DNA of 64,000 bases from Candidatus Eremiobacteraceae bacterium (GTDB lineage Bacteria; Vulcanimicrobiota; Vulcanimicrobiia; Eremiobacterales; Eremiobacteraceae), in NCBI GenBank assembly GCA_035295225.1, contig DATGJI010000005.1:45333-109332 (forward strand), in the 5' to 3' direction. Position 1 is the first letter of the stretch; every line of letters starts with the position of its first letter. Both the position numbers and the translations under genes were made by a program. The notes below the pieces were generated by a model. The model saw only the letters and a program-made list of their open reading frames with translations. It searched no databases and was not told where the DNA came from. This document shows positions 34,602 to 42,907 of this stretch, in pieces.

Positions 34602-35142
34602 CGTCGCCATCGCTGCTCCTCGACCGGCGGGTGTGCGGGTTGTCGCGCGAACAGAGGCGCACGTCTCCGCCATCGCGGCGGCATTCAACCGCGGCGACGC
34701 AGCAGCATCGACGCTCTATCACCTTCCCCGATCGCACGTGGCGCTCTCGGCCGGCTATGAAGGCGGGCGCCGCCATCGGACGATTCGCAACTTCACCATT
34801 CTCCGCGATCACGAAGTCATCGGCGTCTGTTCGTTGCTGCCGCCGACCTTCGCTGGAGTGCAGCTTGCGATTGCGATCTTTGATGCGCCATCACGCGGTC
34901 GCGGCATTGGACGGTTTGCCGTGAGCGCACTGTGCGAACTCGCGTTTGATGAGCTGCGGATAGGGCGCGTGGAGCTCGGCACGTACCCGGACAACCATGC
35001 CGCGATCCGTTGTTACGAGGCTTGCGGGTTTTCTCGCGAAGCGTTGCTGCGGCGCTACATCTATCACGATGGCGCATGGCGCGATTTGCTCTGGATGGCC
35101 CGCGCCAAGTCTGATTCACAAATATCTGGCGGGAGAAGATAG
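34588..35142 (+). CDS. GNAT-family acetyltransferase, second of a pair
   Basis: 184 residues from GTG 34588 (ATG 34567 is an alternative). The family segments are APSRGRGIGRFAVSALCELAFDELRIGRVELGTYPDNHAAIRCYEACGFSREALLRRY and ILRDHEVIGVCSLLPP. The R-G-R-G-I-G acetyl-CoA loop is intact. It is similar in layout to the previous gene, so a duplication is likely. Its stop lies just before the 3' end of the oppositely oriented selenocysteine tRNA. Confidence 0.85.
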   Translation: MPKTDVAIAAPRPAGVRVVARTEAHVSAIAAAFNRGDAAASTLYHLPRSHVALSAGYEGGRRHRTIRNFTILRDHEVIGVCSLLPPTFAGVQLAIAIFDAPSRGRGIGRFAVSALCELAFDELRIGRVELGTYPDNHAAIRCYEACGFSREALLRRYIYHDGAWRDLLWMARAKSDSQISGGRR

Positions 35143-35221
35143 GAATCGAACCTACCAGGCCCCTTGCGAAGCCCAACACGGTTTTGAAGACCGGCAGCGG
35201 CACCAGCCGCAGACTTCTCCC
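35127..35221 (-). tRNA. selC: tRNA-Sec (anticodon TCA)
   Basis: The minus strand folds as a selenocysteine tRNA. The 8-bp acceptor stem GGGAGAAG/CTTCTCCC (35221-35214 with 35138-35131) is longer than in ordinary tRNAs. The D-stem is extended with a tiny loop (GCGGC-TGGT-GCCGC). The anticodon loop is CTTCAAA with anticodon TCA at 35187-35185. There is a long variable arm, the T-loop is TTCGATT, and the CCA end is encoded at 35129-35127. Total 95 nt. It reads UGA as selenocysteine when SelB and a SECIS hairpin are present. No selA, selB or selD is in this window. Confidence 0.93.
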
Positions 35222-35225
35222 ACAG

Positions 35226-35269
35226 TCGCGGAACGCGCCATTTGACGGGAGTTTGAGGCGTTCCCGCGA
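35226..35269. repeat. Imperfect inverted repeat next to tRNA-Sec
   Basis: TCGCGGAACGC (35226-35236) and GCGTTCCCGCGA (35258-35269) can pair with one bulge across a 21-nt loop. It lies directly upstream of the tRNA on its strand and may be part of its promoter region or a terminator for leftward transcription. No T-run is present. Confidence 0.45.
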
Positions 35270-35329
35270 CAGCCCGGAATCGGCCGGAAAACGGCGATCT
35301 GCTAATGGATTGCTAATGCGATGGGTGAC

Positions 35330-35536
35330 ACGAGACGAGGCATCTCGCTAGTCCGCATCGGCACTTCGCCTCATCGTCTCCAAGCAAAGGACTGGAGCAC
35401 AGCGGTCACCCAACCACACGTGTTAGCGTTTAAGGCAATTCTGGGGGACGTTCCGAGCAGATCAGTCGGTGTAGTGGTCTCTGCGTCTGGACTTAAAGAT
35501 GGAGCAATCGCAGCGACGCGCGGGGATTGGTAGAAG
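35330..35536 (+). pseudogene. Possible truncated remnant (Mrr-like restriction-endonuclease fragment?)
   Basis: A short open stretch ending with TAG at 35531-35533 encodes HVLAFKAILGDVPSRSVGVVVSASGLKDGAIAATRGDW. The GVVVSASGLKDGAI segment recalls the core strand of Mrr-type restriction enzymes (V-x-S-x-x-G-x-x-x-x-A). Nothing upstream completes such a domain. It is best treated as debris near the tRNA; a random open frame is also possible. Confidence 0.25.
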
Positions 35537-36259
35537 ATGGACTTCATAAACAGCTATGAGGACGCCAACCGCGCCGCCGCCTACTCCACGCTCCAATTTG
35601 CCAACACGTACTTCCTCGCATACCGTGACCTGCCGGCGATAATCGCCCACCACGTGGCGGGAAAGAGAGCGCTCGATTTCGGCTGCGGTACCGGCAGATC
35701 GACCAGATTTCTCCAAGCGCTTGGGTTCGACGTCATCGGCGTGGATATTTCGGAGGACATGGTTAGATTAGCTCGCGACACCGATCCTTCCGGCGATTAC
35801 CGTTTGATTCCGGGCGATGATTTCACCGGACTTGGCGTTGGGAATTTCGACCTCGTGCTCTCCGCCTTTACTTTCGACAACGTTCCGGGCGGGCTGAAGG
35901 GGAGAATCATTTCTGATCTCGGTAAGCTGCTGACACCGAAGGGGGCCATCATCAGCATCGTTTCGTCTCCCGAGATCTACACGCATGAATGGGCATCATT
36001 TTCGACCAAAGATTTTCCGGAGAACGCTTCGGCTAAATCCGGCGATGTCGTACGCATCATCGTAACCGATCACCATGATCGTAGACCGGTCGAAGATATC
36101 CTGTGTACCGACGACACATACCAGGAGATATTCGCAAATGCCGGTCTGAACGCGATTCAAACCCTGCGGCCGCTGGCAACCCGTAGTGAGTCTTATACGT
36201 GGAGCAACGAGACCACCGTAGCTCCGTGGGTGATTTACGTTTTGAAGCGAGCGTCGTAG
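35537..36259 (+). CDS. Class I SAM-dependent methyltransferase
   Basis: 240 residues. Motif I LDFGCGTGRSTRFLQALG, motif II VIGVDISEDMVRLARDTDP and post-motif FDLVLSAFTFDNVPGGLKGRII mark a class I Rossmann methyltransferase. The C-terminal part includes DHHDRRPVEDILCTDDTYQEIFANAGL, typical of small-molecule methyltransferases. The gene's base composition looks a little less GC-rich than the housekeeping genes and it is the first complete gene after tRNA-Sec, consistent with acquisition, though not proof of it. Confidence 0.85.
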   Translation: MDFINSYEDANRAAAYSTLQFANTYFLAYRDLPAIIAHHVAGKRALDFGCGTGRSTRFLQALGFDVIGVDISEDMVRLARDTDPSGDYRLIPGDDFTGLGVGNFDLVLSAFTFDNVPGGLKGRIISDLGKLLTPKGAIISIVSSPEIYTHEWASFSTKDFPENASAKSGDVVRIIVTDHHDRRPVEDILCTDDTYQEIFANAGLNAIQTLRPLATRSESYTWSNETTVAPWVIYVLKRAS

Positions 36260-36405
36260 GAATTGTATTCTATCGCGACAGAGAAAGTCCGGATGACTTG
36301 CCGCCGGTGTTCTGTACGGTCGCGCACTGGGTCAATGGTGAGATCGTCGAAGAAAAGTTATTTTATGATTTGGTCGGGTTGCTCAGGCAAATCGGCGTGG
36401 CCTAG
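36250..36405 (+). pseudogene. C-terminal remnant of a SnoaL-like (NTF2-fold) ester cyclase
   Basis: The frame ending TAG 36403-36405 encodes VFCTVAHWVNGEIVEEKLFYDLVGLLRQIGVA, which matches the C-terminal end of SnoaL-like polyketide/ester cyclases (hydrophobic-W-x-x-G-x-I-V-E-E-x-x-F-x-D-x-x-G-x-L-x-Q-I-G). The N-terminal two thirds of that fold are absent; the upstream sequence belongs to the methyltransferase in another frame. Confidence 0.55.
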
Positions 36406-36472
36406 AATCGCAGCGCGCAACCGACTAGCGGCCCAAGTATGAGTTGGGGCAGCGGCAGCCGAAAGGACCGCC

Positions 36473-37264
36473 ATGGCAGAGATACTTCCAGCGATTTTCT
36501 TTGGGCATGGCAATCCAATGAACGCTGTCCTCAACAACAACTATACGGAGGGATGGCGGCGTATAGGTGCACAAATCGCAAAACCTCGGGCCATTCTCGC
36601 CATTTCAGCTCATTGGTTCGTACCTGACACCGGCGTTACGGTCAGCACGGCGCCGCGAACTATCCACGATTTTGGCGGGTTCCCTCGGGAACTTTACGAT
36701 ATCCAATATCCTGCGCCCGGCGATCCTGAGCTCGCGCGGCGCGTTCAAAAGATGCTTGCACCGCTAGAGGTCAAACTAGACACCTCGTGGGGACTCGATC
36801 ACGGAACGTGGTCCGTGCTGCGTCACGTATACCCCGAAGCGAGTACGCCCATCGTGCAGCTCAGCATCGACGAGGCCCAGCCACCTTCGTTCCACTTCGA
36901 GATTGGCCGCAAGCTTGCAGCGCTGCGCGAGGACGGTGTGTTGATTGTTGGCAGCGGCAATTTGGTGCACAATCTCCACACGTATGCGTGGGGACGTCAC
37001 GACCCAGAACCGTTCGATTGGGCGATCCGCTTCGAGACCGAAGCAAGGGGCCTACTGCTCGCCGGAGACCCCAGGCCTCTTATAAACTACGAGACGCTCG
37101 GGAAGGAGGCTCTCCTTTCGGTTCCGACACCGGATCACTACTTGCCGCTGCTATACGTCATCGGAACGAGGCAACGCGACGACGTTATCACATTCCCCGT
37201 CGAAGGCGTTGATGGCGGATCCATTTCGATGCTAACGGTACGCGTTGGGTCGCAGGCGTCGTGA
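36473..37264 (+). CDS. ygiD: Class III extradiol dioxygenase-like protein (4,5-DOPA dioxygenase, YgiD family)
   Basis: 263 residues. LigB-fold motifs: PAIFFGHGNPMNAVLNN with a metal-site His, ILAISAHWFVPDTGVTV with a second His, SWGLDHGTWSVLRHVYPEA, GSGNLVHNLHTYAW and PTPDHYLPLLYVIGT. These match E. coli YgiD and plant DOPA dioxygenases, which open catechol rings with a bound metal. Physiological substrates in bacteria are uncertain. Confidence 0.9.
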   Translation: MAEILPAIFFGHGNPMNAVLNNNYTEGWRRIGAQIAKPRAILAISAHWFVPDTGVTVSTAPRTIHDFGGFPRELYDIQYPAPGDPELARRVQKMLAPLEVKLDTSWGLDHGTWSVLRHVYPEASTPIVQLSIDEAQPPSFHFEIGRKLAALREDGVLIVGSGNLVHNLHTYAWGRHDPEPFDWAIRFETEARGLLLAGDPRPLINYETLGKEALLSVPTPDHYLPLLYVIGTRQRDDVITFPVEGVDGGSISMLTVRVGSQAS

Positions 37265-37459
37265 CTCTTGGCCGACTGCGCATAGCAAAACGATCTGTCC
37301 GTGCCGCTTCAGAGCGCACGAAGGCGCAAATTCTTATCAATTTCTAAGCTTTCAGGCTTCCTCTTCATCCTCTCATGTCCGGCGGAAACGTTAGCGTGAA
37401 TACGCGCGTAGTCAATAGAGGAGCGATTCGCTCTTAGCCCGACAAAAGCGAGGATCATC

Positions 37460-38395
37460 ATGTTTAACCCCATCTCCGCACCACGGTTCCCCCGGCTCGC
37501 ACTTTTCTTGTGCGGCCTTGCGATCGCGTTGAGCGCGTACGCCATGCCGGCGTCGGCCGCGTCGTATCAAGTGGTCCTGAACGGGGTGAACCTAGCGCTG
37601 TCGCAGGCGCCTGTCCAACGCGGCGGCCGGCTCTTCGTCCCCATGCGCTCGATCTTCCAGGGGCTCAGCGCGGGCGTCGCTAACGACAACGGCACGATCA
37701 ATGCCACCGCCGGCACAAACACCGTTCAGGTGAAGATCGGCTCCAATCAGGCCGTCGTCGACGGACGCCAAGTGTTCCTTGACGCGCCGCCGTTCCTCGA
37801 GAATTCCATAGCGATGGTCCCACTCCGATTCGTGTCTGAAGCGCTCGGCGCCAATGTCGATTACAACAACCAGACGGGCGCGATCAACATCGCCGCCGCC
37901 AAGCCGGCCATCCCGAGCGGATCGATCATCAATGCGACGCTCGACACCGCGCTCTACACCAAGAACGCATACATCGGTCAGCCGGTCACGCTCACGGTGT
38001 CTCAGAACGCGCAAGACGCGCCGTCCGCACTCGCCGGCGCCACGATCTACGGCAAGGTGGTCGAAGCGCAGGCCGCCGCTCAAGGGACGAATCCGTCCGT
38101 GCAGATCGCAGTCGACTCGATCGCCCTTGCGAATAGTTCGGACCCGCAGCCCATCGCGGCCAAAGTGCTGAAGGTCGACCCCATTCAGGGCTCGATGATC
38201 GCGAAGGAGGCGGCTGGAACGCTCGGCGGTATGCTGCTCGGGAACTGGATCGGCAAGGCGATGGACAGCAATCAAGGCGGCCTCATCGGTGCGGTTGGCG
38301 GCTACATGCTGACTTCGAACAGCAAGGCCAATATCACGGTGCCGTCAGGCACGCCGGTGACGCTGGAGCTCACCGACCCGCTGCAGATTCAATAA
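37460..38395 (+). CDS. Secreted protein with copper-amine-oxidase-N-like (stalk) domain
   Basis: 311 residues, preceded by GCGAGGATCATC. A signal peptide (LALFLCGLAIALSAYAMPASA) is followed by a stalk/Cu_amine_oxidN1 domain (LNGVNLALSQAPVQRGGRLFVPMRSIFQGL...IGSNQAVVDGRQVFLDAPPFLENSIAMVPLRFVSEALGANVDYNN), about 35-155. The C-terminal half has glycine-zipper stretches (GTLGGMLLGNWIGKAM, GGLIGAVGGYML), suggesting membrane or outer-membrane association. The 195-bp upstream gap shows no gene. A strong terminator follows. Confidence 0.85.
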   Translation: MFNPISAPRFPRLALFLCGLAIALSAYAMPASAASYQVVLNGVNLALSQAPVQRGGRLFVPMRSIFQGLSAGVANDNGTINATAGTNTVQVKIGSNQAVVDGRQVFLDAPPFLENSIAMVPLRFVSEALGANVDYNNQTGAINIAAAKPAIPSGSIINATLDTALYTKNAYIGQPVTLTVSQNAQDAPSALAGATIYGKVVEAQAAAQGTNPSVQIAVDSIALANSSDPQPIAAKVLKVDPIQGSMIAKEAAGTLGGMLLGNWIGKAMDSNQGGLIGAVGGYMLTSNSKANITVPSGTPVTLELTDPLQIQ

Positions 38396-38413
38396 GACGC
38401 CTCGAAGTGCCGC

Positions 38414-38447
38414 AAGGCGGCCCGAGTTCTACTCGGGCCGCCTTCTT
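38414..38447 (+). terminator. Rho-independent terminator
   Basis: Stem AAGGCGGCCCGAG (38414-38426), loop TTCTA, perfect 13-bp complement CTCGGGCCGCCTT (38432-38444), then TCTT. It starts 19 bp after the stalk-domain gene. Confidence 0.88.
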
Positions 38448-38521
38448 GTGGCGCCCGCGGGGCTACCGCTCGTCGGTGGACCGGTGACGAACAGACCGTT
38501 CACGGCGTGGGCTTTCAGCAA

Positions 38522-38690
38522 TCAGTTCCAAAATGCCAAGTATCCGGGATAGTCGCGGAAGTATTCCGCAACGGCGACGAATTTGCCATCTGCTAGTCTA
38601 AATACCAACACCTAATCGCCGTTCAGCGAATTTCCCTTGCGCGTTCCCGTCACCACAGCCTTTTTTGTAGGACCTCGAGGCAAGCGCGGG
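38522..38690 (-). pseudogene. NTF2/SnoaL-like protein remnant with in-frame TAG
   Basis: Translating the minus strand gives PTKKAVVTGTRKGNSLNGD, then a TAG stop (38614-38612), then VLVFRLADGKFVAVAEYFRD and PGYLAFWN, ending at TGA 38524-38522. The hydrophobic-F-R-hydrophobic-x-D-G-K-hydrophobic strand pair is the C-terminal part of an NTF2-like protein such as SnoaL. The N-terminal part is missing. This explains most of the 320-bp gap between the terminator and the DHFR-like gene. Confidence 0.6.
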
Positions 38691-38768
38691 AGAACTGGCT
38701 CATCGTTCATGCGTTACGCGCCGCAACGGCGCGACCGGCTTCGCGGAACAGAAAAATCGAGGTTAAGC

Positions 38769-39413
38769 GTGTCCAAACTTCGCGTACACTGTTTCAGCAT
38801 GTCCATCGACGGTTACGGGGCGGGCTTGCATCAGAGCCTTGAGAACCCACTCGGCGCTGGTGGACGTGAGCTACACGAATGGGTGTTCAAGACGCGCGCC
38901 TTCCATGCCATGGGCGGCGAAGACGGCGGCGGAACGGGCGTCGACAATGACTTTGTGGCCCGAGGTTTCGAAAATATCGGTGCATGGATCCTCGGCCGGA
39001 ATATGTTCGGACCTGTGCGCGGCCCTTGGACGGATGATACGTGGAAAGGGTGGTGGGGCGAAACTCCTCCGTATCACACCCCGGTCTTCGTCCTCACCAA
39101 TCATGCGCGCCCCTCACTAGCAATGAACGGCGGAACGACATTTCACTTCGTCACAGACGGAATCGAGAACGCGCTTGATCGTGCTCGGGAAGCCGCCGGA
39201 GGAAAGGACATCCGACTGGGCGGCGGGGTTGCGACGATTCGAGAGTATCTTCAAGCAAGACTCGTCGATGATATGCACTTGGCGTATGCCCCTGTCTTGC
39301 TTGGCTCCGGAGAATCTCTCTTCGAGGGGTTGGATGTGCCGGCGCTCGGATATCAGGTGCGAGCGCATGCGTCGACTGCCACGTCTTTGCATGTGATGAT
39401 CGCAAAGAACTAG
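38769..39413 (+). CDS. Dihydrofolate-reductase-like protein (RibD C-terminal domain family)
   Basis: 214 residues from GTG 38769, giving SKLRVHCFSMSIDGYGAG, the usual first strand of the stand-alone DHFR/RibD-C family. Other segments: VARGFENIGAWILGRNMFGPVRGPW, TPVFVLTNHARPSLAMNGGTTFHFVTDGIENALDRA and DIRLGGGVATIREYLQARLVDDMHLAYAPVLLGSGESLFEGL. The GGG loop binds NADPH. Members are often called YyaP/YwjB-like; substrates are unknown. Coding lies within the accessory-looking region. Confidence 0.88.
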   Translation: MSKLRVHCFSMSIDGYGAGLHQSLENPLGAGGRELHEWVFKTRAFHAMGGEDGGGTGVDNDFVARGFENIGAWILGRNMFGPVRGPWTDDTWKGWWGETPPYHTPVFVLTNHARPSLAMNGGTTFHFVTDGIENALDRAREAAGGKDIRLGGGVATIREYLQARLVDDMHLAYAPVLLGSGESLFEGLDVPALGYQVRAHASTATSLHVMIAKN

Positions 39414-39500
39414 ACAAACGGTCGGGTCGGCGACATCGATCCGACTGCTGTGTCTCTCGTCTACCGCATTTACCGCGACGGAGGGATGCTACGAGGCGTT

Positions 39501-40004
39501 CTAACCGGAGCGCCAAAACGTGAAGCCGGAATCCTTTGTGCTTATCAGCATGCCCCCGACATTTCCGTCGGTATCCTCCGCGAAGATAAATATTAGAATG
39601 CCATGGGTGAATGTTACGCGGTAGCGGTACGCGGTTCGGTTATGCCCGTCGTTGCTTACATACGATCGCTTGTCCACGAAGCGCATTGATTTGGGAATGC
39701 CGTACGGCTTTAGAATCTTTTGCGCAGCAAGCACCAGATTATTTCGGACAACCGGATTGGCAGGCGCATCCTTCGGCCCGCCGCCGAACTGACTCCAGTC
39801 CCAATCGCCGTTGATACAGCGATACAACCACTCGGCAGCGCGGGCCGGCACGCTACCGCGCTGATAATGACGCACCAACGCAGGTGCGATCGTTGGCGAC
39901 GGTGTCACAAACGCGGACAAGGAGTTCTGGCGGCTGGAGCAACTTATGATCAATAGGAGAAGAGGCAATAGCCGCACATTCAAGATCCGCCGATTCCGTT
40001 TCAC
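39501..40004 (-). CDS. Putative lipoprotein, unknown family
   Basis: 167 residues from GTG 40004. The signal sequence LLPLLLLIISCSS has a lipobox ending in Cys. The mature part is small and mixed (WLYRCINGDWDWSQFGGGPKDAP...YRYRVTFTHGILIFIFAEDTDGN). It starts 10 bp after the stop of the propeller gene, so the two exported proteins are probably co-expressed. No family is recognised. Confidence 0.65.
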   Translation of the reverse strand: MKRNRRILNVRLLPLLLLIISCSSRQNSLSAFVTPSPTIAPALVRHYQRGSVPARAAEWLYRCINGDWDWSQFGGGPKDAPANPVVRNNLVLAAQKILKPYGIPKSMRFVDKRSYVSNDGHNRTAYRYRVTFTHGILIFIFAEDTDGNVGGMLISTKDSGFTFWRSG

Positions 40005-40014
40005 GGCGTGGCGC

Positions 40015-41229
40015 TCAATGAACCGTAACGCTGACGTCAAAGCGATTTCCGCAAGAATCCGATATCTCAATAATGGTCTTGCCATGCGCTACCGATGTTA
40101 TGACGAACTGATGTGAACTTGTTCCGCGCTCGGCCGTCGCGACCGGCGGATTCGCGCTTACGGCTTTCCACGGTCCGCTATAGTTCGTCTCTTCAACGGT
40201 TACGATCTCACTCTGACCGGGCCCGGTCGCGATCCAGCCAGTTGGGATGACCGAGATTTGCCGAAGCACGTAAATTCCAACGGACTGAAGATGATCGGTG
40301 AACCACAGATTGCCGTCAGGACCAGTTATGATAGTCCACGGTTGGCCGCCGAACGAGGCCAAGGGATTCAAGTAGGTCAGCTCACCGCCCGTCGTGATTC
40401 TGCCCAAAGCACGGTCCGAAGCGCTTGTAAACCAAAGGGCATGATCCGGGCCAACCGTGATACTTCCCGACGGGCGAATGGTTGTCGGATATATGGTAGC
40501 CATGCCGCGTGGCGTCATCCTACCAACTGCCGACGCGCACGTGAACCAGATATTCTTGTCCGGCGTCGTCACGATTCCCAGCGGCGCGCATGGAATCGGA
40601 TATGACGCGATCGCACCGCTGGAGGGCACGATTCTGGCAAGCTTCGAGGCCTGCGATTCGGCGAACCAAACACTTCTATCGGTGCCGGCGGTAACGCTCG
40701 TGATTCCAGGATTTCCGTTGAGGGCGTAGCGCGTCATAAGCCCGGCCGGCGTCAACTTACTGATATGCGCGCGACTGCCGAACCATATATTCCCGTCGGA
40801 TCCCTCGGCAATGCCGTGCAGTCCTGAATCTTCGGCAACTGGATATTGGGTTGAAACGCCATCGCTCGTGACGACGTCGATCGCGTTCTTGCCATTGTCG
40901 GTCATGTAGAACTTGCGGTCTGATCCTACGGCTAGATCGCCGGGTTGATCGTCGGCCGCGAGCTCGATCGGGTGCTGGCTGCCGAATATCTCGACGCGGA
41001 CCAGACTATGTCCGGCGGATTCCGTGAACCAAATGTGCCCGTCGGGGCCGATGGTGATCCCTTCTGGCGTCGTCGATGGAGGGTTATAAACCGGAAAGTA
41101 GACCCAGTCGGGCGGATTGCCATCTTGCAGCACGTTGACACGGACCGTCGTCTGGCTTACGGACGGAGATTGCATCGCGAACAAAGCGGGGAGCAGTGCG
41201 GCAATCAGCGCGAGAAGCGCAGCTTTCAT
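40015..41229 (-). CDS. Secreted virginiamycin B lyase-like beta-propeller protein
   Basis: 404 residues with a signal peptide (LLALIAALLPALFA). Repeating blades share GIxxGPDGxIWFTE-like motifs: EGITIGPDGHIWFTESAGHSL, GIAEGSDGNIWFGS, SVTAGTDRSVWFAESQ, GIVTTPDKNIWFT, SITVGPDHALWFTS and TIITGPDGNLWFTD. This is the seven-bladed Vgb/SMP-30 style. A C-terminal Ig-like tail (from GPWKAVSANPPVATAERG) is extra. Real Vgb enzymes linearise streptogramin B; most of these secreted relatives are uncharacterised, so no drug-resistance claim is made. Confidence 0.85.
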   Translation of the reverse strand: MKAALLALIAALLPALFAMQSPSVSQTTVRVNVLQDGNPPDWVYFPVYNPPSTTPEGITIGPDGHIWFTESAGHSLVRVEIFGSQHPIELAADDQPGDLAVGSDRKFYMTDNGKNAIDVVTSDGVSTQYPVAEDSGLHGIAEGSDGNIWFGSRAHISKLTPAGLMTRYALNGNPGITSVTAGTDRSVWFAESQASKLARIVPSSGAIASYPIPCAPLGIVTTPDKNIWFTCASAVGRMTPRGMATIYPTTIRPSGSITVGPDHALWFTSASDRALGRITTGGELTYLNPLASFGGQPWTIITGPDGNLWFTDHLQSVGIYVLRQISVIPTGWIATGPGQSEIVTVEETNYSGPWKAVSANPPVATAERGTSSHQFVITSVAHGKTIIEISDSCGNRFDVSVTVH

Positions 41230-41339
41230 TCGGCAACGGTCTCCAAGGTTTCCAGCAGTTCTTCTCCGTGCGTCTTCGACGAGGCGAAAAACAAACCCAG
41301 TTTACACTACGTTACCAAAGCCGGCGAAAATCGTAACTG

Positions 41340-42002
41340 TTGAGCTCAACAGTCGTAAGTGCAAAGAGGCGATTCCGTCGTTGGGCGGACAATTGTTCGA
41401 TTGTGCCGGAATTCATCCGCCAATCGTCCGAAGACGAAATGATCCTCGAGTTCGTCAGAGCTGAGCTCGAATCACCGATACATCGGGATCGGTGCAAGAT
41501 TCCGTCCGGATATACGCTCGCCGAGTTAGTCGGCCATCCCGATCTGAAGAATGCCGATCACAACGCCGCACGCTTGAGCATGCTTTTCTACCGGGGATAC
41601 GCCACGCGGTCGTCGCTGTTCACAGGATTCCCGCGCGAAGTTGCGTGGACGCTGCACAGGTTCACATTAGCAGAAATCGGCTCATTCAAATATGCGAAGG
41701 TGCCGCCATGGTCGACCCTCGTCGATCACGACCGGCTTGTGAGCGAAGGCGCGATGGAGATCGAAAACGCTCGCGACCGCGCGCTCAGCCTCAAGGTGCC
41801 GGTCAAAGCGATATTGGACGTTCGCCGAAAGTTCGAGACCGGCAAAACCTTCTCCCGACTGATCGCCGCGGAAATCGACGGGTCGTATGTGATCGTCGAA
41901 GGCAACGCGCGGGCGACCGCATTTATCGGCTCGCGCGAAGATCGGCCGGTGGAAGCTATCGTGGGTCACGCCGACAATTTCAAGGATTGGCCGTTGCGCT
42001 GA
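41340..42002 (+). CDS. ParB-like domain protein, unknown role
   Basis: Up to 220 residues. The start is unclear (TTG 41340, GTG 41403 or ATG 41439). The C-terminal half LKVPVKAILDVRRKFETGKTFSRLIAAEIDGSYVIVEGNARATAFIGSREDRPVEAIVGHADNFKDWPLR resembles ParB/Srx-fold proteins with VIVEGNxRxTA in place of the GxRR box. No HTH is visible. Such small proteins occur in mobile or accessory regions. The function is unknown. Confidence 0.6.
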   Translation: MSSTVVSAKRRFRRWADNCSIVPEFIRQSSEDEMILEFVRAELESPIHRDRCKIPSGYTLAELVGHPDLKNADHNAARLSMLFYRGYATRSSLFTGFPREVAWTLHRFTLAEIGSFKYAKVPPWSTLVDHDRLVSEGAMEIENARDRALSLKVPVKAILDVRRKFETGKTFSRLIAAEIDGSYVIVEGNARATAFIGSREDRPVEAIVGHADNFKDWPLR

Positions 42003-42028
42003 TCGCGCCGTCAGTGGGGTGCGACCGG

Positions 42029-42880
42029 CTACGCGGGTCCTGTGGCGATCGCCGGTCCGTCCGGCAATCCCCATTCCGCCCATGAGCCGTCGTACAGCGC
42101 CGAGCCGCGCACACCGAGCCGATAGAGCGCAAGCGACAATACGGCTGCAGACACACCCGAACCGCACATCGTCACGATCGGCCGCTCAAGATCGACACCT
42201 GCAGTTGAAAATGCTCGCCGCAATTCCGCCGTCGGCTTCATAACGCCCGTCGCCGGATCGATCAGATCGCCGAAGGGAACGCTCCGGCTGCCGGGTATGT
42301 GGCCCGATCGCCGGCCTGGCCACGGTTCCGCAACGGTGCCTTCGAAGCGCTCGCGGGCGCGCGCATCGACGATTTGCTCCGCCCGCTTTTCGACGTTCGC
42401 GAGAACCTGCCGCTTGTCGCGGACGAAAGCGGAGTCGAGAGACGAACGGAAACGGCCCGGCTCGGGTTTGACGAATCCCATTTCGGTGGGTCGGCCCTCG
42501 AGGAGCCACTTTTTCAGGCCGCCGTCTAGCACTTTCACTTTGTCGTGGCCGAAACTGAGAAACATCCACCACGCGCGCGACGCGCCGAGCCAGTTTCCAG
42601 AATCGTAGGCGATGACGAGATCGTCGTCCGATATCCCGAGCGATGAAACATCTCGAGCGAATTGCTCGGCGGCAGGATACATGTGCGGCAGCGAACTGGT
42701 GCGATCCGCAATCGCGTCGACATCGAAGAACACCGCGCGGGGGATGTGCGCCTTCGCATATTCGTCGACGGGGCGCGGCATCGTGCCCGGCATGGCAAAC
42801 GACGCATCGACGATCCGGATGTGCGGGTCCTCGAGATGCCTCGCGAGCCAGTCGGTTGAGACGAGGGGGTCGTCGATCAT
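42029..42880 (-). CDS. sseA: Sulfurtransferase, 3-mercaptopyruvate/thiosulfate type (SseA-like)
   Basis: 283 residues with two rhodanese domains. The inactive N-terminal one contains VDASFAMPG...YAKAHIPRAVFFDVD and the catalytic C-terminal one RSGHIPGSRSVPFGDLI. The active loop is CGSGVSA with Cys239; the CGSGVTA-type loop points to mercaptopyruvate rather than thiosulfate. It transfers sulfur to acceptors such as thiols or cyanide. Starts at ATG 42880; the previous gene converges with it. Confidence 0.92.
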   Translation of the reverse strand: MIDDPLVSTDWLARHLEDPHIRIVDASFAMPGTMPRPVDEYAKAHIPRAVFFDVDAIADRTSSLPHMYPAAEQFARDVSSLGISDDDLVIAYDSGNWLGASRAWWMFLSFGHDKVKVLDGGLKKWLLEGRPTEMGFVKPEPGRFRSSLDSAFVRDKRQVLANVEKRAEQIVDARARERFEGTVAEPWPGRRSGHIPGSRSVPFGDLIDPATGVMKPTAELRRAFSTAGVDLERPIVTMCGSGVSAAVLSLALYRLGVRGSALYDGSWAEWGLPDGPAIATGPA

Positions 42881-42907
42881 AGCTTGATTGTGAACCTCAT
42901 GTGAAAT

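Noticed and set aside
38612..38614. Read-through or selenocysteine at the stop in the NTF2-like remnant
   Set aside because: The codon is TAG, not TGA, so tRNA-Sec cannot read it, and the N-terminal half of the fold is missing.
40015..41229. Calling the propeller a streptogramin-resistance lyase
   Set aside because: The blade motifs fit the Vgb fold, but the protein has a signal peptide and an added tail, and most such relatives have no known link to resistance.
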